The notes beneath the pieces are model-generated. The model was not told the DNA's origin and searched no databases. It saw nothing but the letters and a program-made list of their open reading frames with translations. Shown one piece after another: positions 59,130 through 64,000 of a stretch of DNA of 64,000 bases (its first letter is position 1; every line of letters starts with the position of its first letter). Source of the stretch: Episyrphus balteatus (lineage: Eukaryota > Arthropoda > Insecta > Diptera > Syrphidae); the NCBI RefSeq assembly GCF_945859705.1, contig NC_079134.1:38764576-38828575 (forward strand). Direction: 5' to 3'. The position numbers and the translations under genes were made by a program.

Positions 59130-59300
59130 TTTCAGTTGCAATAAAAAATTTTTTTTTAATGCAAATATTTTTCAGTTGCAATCAATATTTTTTTTTTAAT
59201 GGAAATTTTATTTAATACCTATTTTTTTTTTTTACATTTGTAATGGAAGCGGAAAGCAAATGAATAAAAAAAAACGATTTTGTACAACCCTGATCTGAAA
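59130..59300. repeat. Fragment of the TTGCAACTGAAAA repeat family
   Basis: Two TTTTTCAGTTGCAAT units and a terminal GTACAACCCTG correspond to the complement of the motifs at 32534-32910 (GGGTTGTA, TTGCAACTGAAAA). Confidence 0.55.
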
Positions 59301-59759
59301 AATTTTCTTACTCGCTTTCAAATGGAGTTTAAAGTGGATAATTATTTTTCGCTTTGCCCGCTCCGTTGAAGTCTGCGTTTCGTTTGACCGCTTTTCTTAA
59401 ATATCATTTTCGTTCTGCTGAATGCATTCATTTTATAATCACAAAATCTACTACCTTTTCTGCTGTCAGAAAATGACAATTTAAACGTCAATTTTTTTTC
59501 CTACGATATAAATAAACGTGCAAAATAAAAAAACACAAATTTTCCTTTCACAACTTCTCGTGTGGCTTTTGTGCTGCCCCCAAAAATCCAAACTTTTCCA
59601 ATTTTTAAATGCATTTAACAACAATTTCTGCCTATCATAATACATTTTCAATTGTAAAGTTATTAATCTCGTGAAGAAATAAGGTATAATCAATTAAACA
59701 TTCATCAATTTCTTAACTCAAGTTTGTTCACTGTCTCAGGTTTTTGTTTATATTAAATC

Positions 59760-60218
59760 ATGTCTCGTGTTACCCGCAACAAACATGTCATGAAAGAAAT
59801 GATGGACGATGATTTCGAACTACCCAAAGACAATCAACAAATTGTCCGAGTTACTAGCAGTCGCGGTAATAATCTTCACGAAGTTGAAAATGCTGAAGAT
59901 GCAGAGAAATTTTTAGTTTCAATGCCGACTAAATTTCGCAAAAATGTTTGGGTAAAACGAGGTGATTTTGTTTTGGTGGAACCAATCGAAGAGGGAGACA
60001 AAGTGAAGGCTGAAATTTGTAAGGTTTTAACATCGGAACATGTCAAAGAATATACCAAAGCTGGTATTTGGCCAAAGAAATTCACAAAGAAACGAGAACA
60101 CTCCGAAGAGCAACCAGATGAAGAAGATGGAGATCGTTTTATGGTGAGGAACTTAAATCGACCTCAGGAGAGTGAAAGCGAGTCGGAAGATGAAACAGAT
60201 TCTTCCGATGAGGATTAA
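59760..60218 (+). CDS. EIF1AD: EIF1AD, eIF1A-domain RNA-binding protein
   Basis: An intact intronless frame of 152 residues starts at ATG 59760 in a good context (AAATCATGTC). The S1-like OB fold of the eIF1A type spans residues about 28-90, with QQIVRVTSSRGNNLHEVE, FLVSMPTKFRKNVWVKRGDFVLVEPIEEGDKVKAEI (broken here at 20-residue limits) and the conserved RGNNLHEV and KFRKNVWVKRG blocks. The N-terminus MSRVTRNKHVMKE and the acidic, Ser-rich tail (ESESESEDETDSSDED) match the human and fly EIF1AD layout. Length is close to the human 165. The protein is nuclear in vertebrates. It differs from true eIF1A by the N-terminus and the KHV(M/V)KE start. The next gene, RPA3, converges on it with 127 nt between stops. 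Confidence 0.95.
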   Translation: MSRVTRNKHVMKEMMDDDFELPKDNQQIVRVTSSRGNNLHEVENAEDAEKFLVSMPTKFRKNVWVKRGDFVLVEPIEEGDKVKAEICKVLTSEHVKEYTKAGIWPKKFTKKREHSEEQPDEEDGDRFMVRNLNRPQESESESEDETDSSDED

Positions 60219-60243
60219 AAATGCGATTTGATCAATTAGGTGC

Positions 60244-60249
60244 TTTATT
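60244..60249 (-). terminator. RPA3: Polyadenylation signal AATAAA for RPA3
   Basis: TTTATT on the plus strand is AATAAA on the minus strand, about 97 nt past the RPA3 stop. It lies upstream of the EIF1AD signal, so the two 3' UTRs overlap by roughly 80 nt. Confidence 0.6.
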
Positions 60250-60290
60250 TTTAAAGAAAAACAAGTGTAAAACGTACAAAAAATTAACCG

Positions 60291-60296
60291 AATAAA
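60291..60296 (+). terminator. EIF1AD: Polyadenylation signal AATAAA for EIF1AD
   Basis: AATAAA occurs 73 nt after the EIF1AD stop. Cleavage 15-30 nt further on would end the transcript at about 60310-60325, just short of the RPA3 stop codon on the other strand. Confidence 0.7.
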
Positions 60297-60345
60297 AATT
60301 GAATGAAAAATTGTTACGAAATGATTTTAATTTAATGGAAGGAAT

Positions 60346-60444
60346 CTATCCTTGCCGATAAATATCTTTGCTATGATTCCAGAATTGTACCATCATATTG
60401 TAGCCTTCCACATCCAAATCTTGATTGCCTCCAAATAAAATAAC
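60346..60444 (-). CDS. RPA3: Replication protein A 14-kDa subunit, exon 2
   Basis: On the minus strand this exon follows TTTTTTTAG and reads VILFGGNQDLDVEGYNMMV, then QFWNHSKDIYRQG and TAG (60346-60348). The pattern Gly-x-x-(V/L)D-x-x-x-YN is that of the RPA3 C-terminus, where the last strand and the trimerisation helix lie. The helix contributes to the three-helix bundle with RPA70 and RPA32. With exon 1 the protein is 111 residues, against 112 for the Drosophila subunit as I recall it. The unspliced frame would instead run on as 41 unrelated residues, which argues strongly for the intron. Confidence 0.9.
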   Translation of the reverse strand, partial: VILFGGNQDLDVEGYNMMVQFWNHSKDIYRQG

Positions 60445-60496
60445 CTAAAAAAACAATTCCTCTTAATTTATTTACTTTTTTAACAATTTCATTTAC
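60445..60496 (-). other. RPA3: RPA3 intron, 52 nt
   Basis: GTAAAT...TTTTTTTAG on the minus strand, phase 0. A second in-phase GTAAAT donor 21 nt downstream would give a 31-nt intron and add VNEIVKK. The 52-nt choice is preferred for size and because RE-VILFGG fits the family better. Confidence 0.8.
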
Positions 60497-60733
60497 TTCT
60501 CTTGCACGAATAGCATCAGGTCCAGCTGGTGTTCCAATAATCTCAACCCAATCTGATGAACGTGCACTGATTGGCTCGGATAAAGTGACTCGCACTTCCT
60601 GATCGTCGGTAGTTTTTACTCGAATTGTTGAACTGTTACTTTCCGATTCGATTTTAACAAATAAACTGACTGTTTTTCCAATGAAATTACGTAGCATTGA
60701 ACCATTGACGGGAGTGCGTAATTCGAAAGCCAT
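60497..60733 (-). CDS. RPA3: Replication protein A 14-kDa subunit, exon 1
   Basis: It starts ATGGCTTTC at 60733 with AAAA before it. The 79 residues form an OB fold: RTPVNGSMLRNFIGKTVSLF, VKIESE, VRVTLSEPI and DWVEIIGTPAGPDAIRARE. P-R-(V/I)-N-x-x-x-L-x-x-(F/Y)-x-G-(K/R)-x-V at the N-terminus is the RPA3 signature. RPA3 is the structural subunit of the single-strand DNA-binding heterotrimer used in replication and repair. It is transcribed opposite to EIF1AD. The 5' side opens toward the MITE cluster that begins 215 bp away, which may therefore abut or include its promoter. Confidence 0.93.
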
Positions 60734-60947
60734 TTTTTCTTTTTTAATTTGTGAAAATTTTGTGTGTGGAAAACAAAGTAATTTATCCGGTTTTTGCGGT
60801 AACTTGCAAAATTACTTGTTTCTGTTTTGGTGTGTTTTTTTTTTGTAATTTTTTTTTTCTGACAGTTAAACTTGGTAAAACTGGCGGGAGATTTTGTTAT
60901 TAAATGGAAGTGTTCAGTGGATGGTGGGCTGAAAATGGGTTTTTATT

Positions 60948-61823
60948 GTCGTTTTCCAAAATTCAAGGAGTGACACTCCTAGCTATATAATCACTCCAAA
61001 AGGAGTGATTTCAAATTCCAAAATTGAAAAAGGAGTGAATTTTTGGAGTGAATTCTTCACTCCCAAAATTTTGAAGGAGTGACGGAGTGATTACCAATAC
61101 TTCTATGTCGTTTTCCAAAATTATGGGAGTGAATCACTCCTTTTTTGTGCAATTTTGGAATTTGTTCACGACGAATTTGACAAGTGGAATGATTTGACGT
61201 TTACTTTGCATGTGTTTGTAATACTAAATAATAAGTAAAATAATAACACAATCTTTTAAATTCACTTTTATTGATTTTTTACAATACTTTGTTGATTCTT
61301 TTTATAAATAAATATAATTTTCTTCATAAAAAAAATTAAAACAACCACCCAAGAATTTGACAAGTAGTCCATGAAGTAAAATGTAGAAGTATTGGTTATC
61401 ACTCCGTCACTCCTTCAAAATTTTGGGATTGAAGAATTCACTCCAAAAATTCACTCCTTTTTCAATTTTGGAATTTGAAATCACTCCTTTCGGAGTGATT
61501 ATATAGCTAGGAGTGTCACTCCTTGAATTTTGGAAAACGACATACATTTGACTTCATGGACTGCTTGTCAAATTGTTGGGTGGTTGTTTTAACTTTTTTT
61601 GGTGAAGGAAATTATATTTATTTACGAAATAAATTCAATAAAGTATTGTAAAAAATCACTAAAAGTGAATTTAAAAGATTGTGTTATTATTTTATTCATT
61701 ATTTCGTATTACAAACACATGCAAAGCAAACGTCAAATCACTCCACTTGTCAAATTCTTCGTGAACAAATTCCAAAATTGCACGAAAAAGGAGTGATTCA
61801 CTCCCATAATTTTGGAAAACGAC
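60948..61823. mobile_element. Interlocked fold-back element (A-B-A'-B')
   Basis: Four segments begin or end with GTCGTTTTCCAAAATT or its complement: A 60948-61106, B 61107-61380, A' 61381-61541 and B' 61542-61823. A' is the reverse complement of A (about 97-98% by eye) and B' of B (about 90%). Many GGAGTGA/TCACTCC motifs occur in A. The order is A-B-A'-B', not A-B-B'-A', so two hairpins interleave. There are no frames. It begins about 215 bp upstream of the RPA3 start codon. Confidence 0.85.
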
Positions 61824-61861
61824 ATATGAATGTGTTCAGCTAAGAAATTATTTTTTTTTAT

Positions 61862-62424
61862 ATGTCGTTTCCTATTGACTTTTGAAATTTTCCATTGCAA
61901 ATAGAATATGTCATTTGGTTTTGTAATTGGGCTTTTAAGCCAAACGTCGTGTCGAGGAAAAAAAAAAAACAAAACAGAAAAAAAACTTTTGACATTTCAA
62001 TTCTGAGGAAAACTGGCGTATGTATTATGCATGTATTCGTTTGTTTTCCTCAGAATTGATTTGATTTGATTGGTTGGTTTTTTCTTGTACTTCTTTAATA
62101 AACAGTTATGATAGAAAGGAAAAAGACAAGGACAGATTGCTTAAAAGCCCAATTGTGTATGAAATCTGAGTGTATAAAAAAAAATAAAACAACAAAACAT
62201 GTTCAGACAAATGTCAAACAGAGGAGTGTGTGTGAAAGTGCGTGTGTTTGTATGCGTGAATCTTGATAAAAATCCAGTTTTAGATTCTTGAATATCAGAT
62301 TCATTTTTTTTGCCATTTTTTTGATTTGAGATTTTTCCACTATTCCCCCTCTTCACCCCCCCCCCCCCTTTCAGTTGTCAGATTCACAAATCTCATTCTG
62401 AGATTCGTCAATAGAAAACGACAT
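61862..62424. mobile_element. Element with ATGTCGTTTCCTATTGA ends
   Basis: ATGTCGTTTCCTATTGA on the left and the complement of ATGTCGTTTTCTATTGA on the right (16 of 17). ATGTCGTTTTC is also the end motif of the adjacent A-B-A'-B' element, suggesting related transposition machinery. An internal hairpin, CAATTCTGAGGAAAAC / GTTTTCCTCAGAATTG, lies at about 61999-62058, and a poly-C run at 62357-62368. Confidence 0.6.
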
Positions 62425-62483
62425 TAGATTATTCATATTTATTTATTAAGGCCGTGTGTGAATTGGTTGTGTATTATACAGCC

Positions 62484-62701
62484 AACTACATTGGCTCAAA
62501 AAGTGAAAAAGTACAAAAGTGAAAATTTTCAAACACATTTTTGTATGGGTTTTCGGGATAGAAAATTAAAAGAAATGATGCAGACAGCTTATTTTTTAGT
62601 TTAAAAACAAATTTGTAAACTCTTTCTTAACAAAAACTTGCGCTAGCGAGAAAAAAAATATTTTCACTTTTGTACTTTTTCAAAAATAGGTGAATGTAGT
62701 T
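62484..62701. mobile_element. Hairpin MITE with GAAAAAGTACAAAAGTGAAA arms
   Basis: AACTACATTGGCTC then AAAAGTGAAAAAGTACAAAA on the left pairs with TTTTCACTTTTGTACTTTTT and GTGAATGTAGTT on the right. It is 218 bp long. Confidence 0.7.
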
Positions 62702-62732
62702 AATACTATGTTTCCACCTACACTAACGGCCA

Positions 62733-62959
62733 TATTATTCACTAGTTTACAAAATACATCTGGATGTTAAGAAATTGAAATGTCAAAAATAAATCCAAAT
62801 CCATGATATTCACTATCACACAGACAAAAAAATAGTCATTTTTAACTATTATTTAATAATTTGCATAGTTAAAATCGGGATAACTATTCTGGATTTGGAT
62901 TTATTTTTGATATTTGACAATTTTACATCCAGATGTATTTTTAAAACTAGTGAATAATA
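62733..62959. mobile_element. Hairpin MITE with TATTATTCACTAGTTT ends
   Basis: TATTATTCACTAGTTT, ACATCTGGATGT and AAAAATAAATCCAAATCCA on the left all have complements in mirrored order on the right (TGGATTTGGATTTATTTTTG, ACATCCAGATGT, AAACTAGTGAATAATA). The loop contains TAACTATTATTTAATAA. Confidence 0.75.
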
Positions 62960-63748
62960 TAGATTTTGTGCAAAAAAACGACATCGAGATTTTTGAAATC
63001 AAAACAATTTACGTGTTAAAAACAACAAAAACTTTATCTGTATAGATTTTTGAAAAATCCAGATAATTATCCAGATTTTACTTTCTCTCGATAAAAACAG
63101 TAGTGCCAAGGTACTTTATTTGTTGTATTCATACAAAAATATCTGAAAATATTAACAAAAAAAAAAGCGGAGAAAACGTGGTTTGAAAAAAACTCTCATA
63201 GAAAAAAATAATCAAAAATTTGTTTGACATGGTTGCATTGAAATGGTAATATTTCGAGATATAGGCAATGCACTTTTCAGATAAAAGTCTTAAATGGATC
63301 CTGATAAGATTGTTGAGCATATATGTATATAAAATTACCAAAGTTTTTTAGAAAAATTACAAATAAAAATAAAAAAGTTTTCACATTTGATTTTTAAAAA
63401 ATCGAAAAACAATTCAATATGGCTACCTTCAAACGCTTATAACACAAGAACGGCGCAACTAATGTTAATGGTCATGGTCTTAAAATGGAGCTAAGAATAT
63501 ACAGATAATTTTTGGTTTTTTGTGAAAAAACAATTTTTTTAATCCAACATGGATGCCATGGCCATATGAAAATTTTTGTTTGCATCCAACATGGATGTAA
63601 TGGCCTTCCCACTTTGGAGTTAAATTAAAAAAAAAAAAACAAAAGCAACATTTTTGACAGACAGCTGCCAAAGTATATGTACAGTGGTGCCAAATGTTTG
63701 CATGGATTTCAAAAATCCCGATGTCGTTTCTTTGCACAAAATCTATAT
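62958..63748. mobile_element. Element with TATAGATTTTGTGCAAA ends
   Basis: TATAGATTTTGTGCAAA then AACGACATCGAGATTTTT on the left is mirrored on the right by AAAAATCCCGATGTCGTT and TTTGCACAAAATCTATA. ACGACAT recalls the two elements to its left. Inside, TCCAACATGGATG occurs twice (63543 and 63587). Only short unsupported frames. Confidence 0.7.
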
Positions 63749-63749
63749 A

Positions 63750-63886
63750 AGCTGCGTTCCTTTGGAAATATTTATCTACGTTTTAGTACTTAAAACTACT
63801 TTGATCTACTTTGCTATACTGAAAAAGTAGTTCAAAGCAGCTTTAAGTACTAAGCAGTAGATATATATTTCCAAAGGAACGCAGCT
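63750..63886. mobile_element. Small hairpin MITE, AGCTGCGTTCCTTTGGAAAT ends
   Basis: The 137-bp sequence starts AGCTGCGTTCCTTTGGAAAT and ends with its exact complement. Further complementary blocks (CTACTTT, AGTACTTAAA) run towards the centre. TA-containing flanks are present. It is compact enough to form a single long stem. Confidence 0.85.
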
Positions 63887-63975
63887 ATAGATAAACAAAA
63901 AAACACACCTAATAGTTGTTTAAAAGAATTGTTAGTTTTTTTGAAGATTTTTTTATTTTCAGTTGAAATTAAAAT

Positions 63976-64000
63976 ATGGATTTTAGCAGTACGGATATAA
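63976..64000 (+). CDS. Possible start of a further coding exon (cut by window edge)
   Basis: GATTTTTTTATTTTCAG (ending 63962) is a good 3' splice site. ATG follows at 63976 with AAAAT before it, and reads MDFSSTDI to the window edge. Eight codons are too few to identify anything. It could be the first coding exon of the next gene or chance. Confidence 0.25.

Larger units (their letters stand above)
53300..59759 (+). other. Intergenic DNA between capu and EIF1AD
   Basis: There are 6.4 kb without a supported host gene. It contains a MITE at 53869-54274, inverted pairs at 54397-54484 and 54530-54775, a hAT remnant with target duplication, a MITE pair at 56619-57122, a TA-inserted element at 57439-58435, and fragments of two repeat families at 58444-59300. 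The last 450 bp before EIF1AD are less repetitive and should hold its promoter, but no TATA or other core element stands out. Confidence 0.8.

Overview
This is a nuclear chromosome segment of a brachyceran fly that is not a close Drosophila relative. The evidence is a split gene with GT..AG introns encoding an unmistakable homologue of Drosophila Cappuccino, very AT-rich non-coding DNA, and introns of about 18 and 21 kb packed with degenerate transposons and fold-back MITEs. The species cannot be named from sequence alone.

Layout. (1) About 9.0-53.1 kb, plus strand: the formin gene capu. Six coding exons are visible: 9021-9566, 28051-28376, 49618-50557, 50619-51551, 52589-52886 and 52956-53067. 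Together they encode about 1,050 residues. The gene starts left of the window, because the first visible exon opens with a 3' splice site and no start codon. Exon junctions keep frame and match Capu landmarks in order: N-terminal region with the autoinhibitory (CID) segment, FH1 polyproline region, FH2 domain and basic Spire-binding tail. A probable alternative first exon lies inside the 18-kb intron (open frame 19443-20319); its splice donor has the same phase as the exon it would replace. (2) 59760-60218, plus: EIF1AD, an intronless eIF1A-like RNA-binding protein. (3) 60346-60733, minus: RPA3, the smallest subunit of replication protein A, with one 52-nt intron. EIF1AD and RPA3 converge, their stop codons are 127 nt apart, and their predicted 3' UTRs overlap. 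(4) The last 25 bases may start another coding exon.

Everything else is intronic or intergenic DNA dominated by mobile elements. There is a giant fold-back with arms of about 0.9 kb at the left edge. Two CACAGTG-ended insertions are flanked by CGNCG duplications, as in the RAG-related Transib superfamily. There are broken LINE, Gypsy-type LTR and hAT sequences with recognisable protein motifs, many 0.1-1 kb hairpin MITEs, minisatellites inside MITEs, a 239-bp triplication in a capu intron, a 92-bp perfect palindrome, and a run of six end-to-end fold-back elements at 60.9-63.9 kb.

Functionally the genes are unrelated neighbours: actin nucleation (capu), RNA binding/translation-type OB fold (EIF1AD) and DNA replication/repair (RPA3). 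I found no prokaryote-like or defence-like system. The most interesting material is the transposon biology: the Transib-like pair sharing one insertion point, an empty/filled site pair, an A-B-A'-B' fold-back, and a MITE carrying a tRNA-like RNA polymerase III unit.
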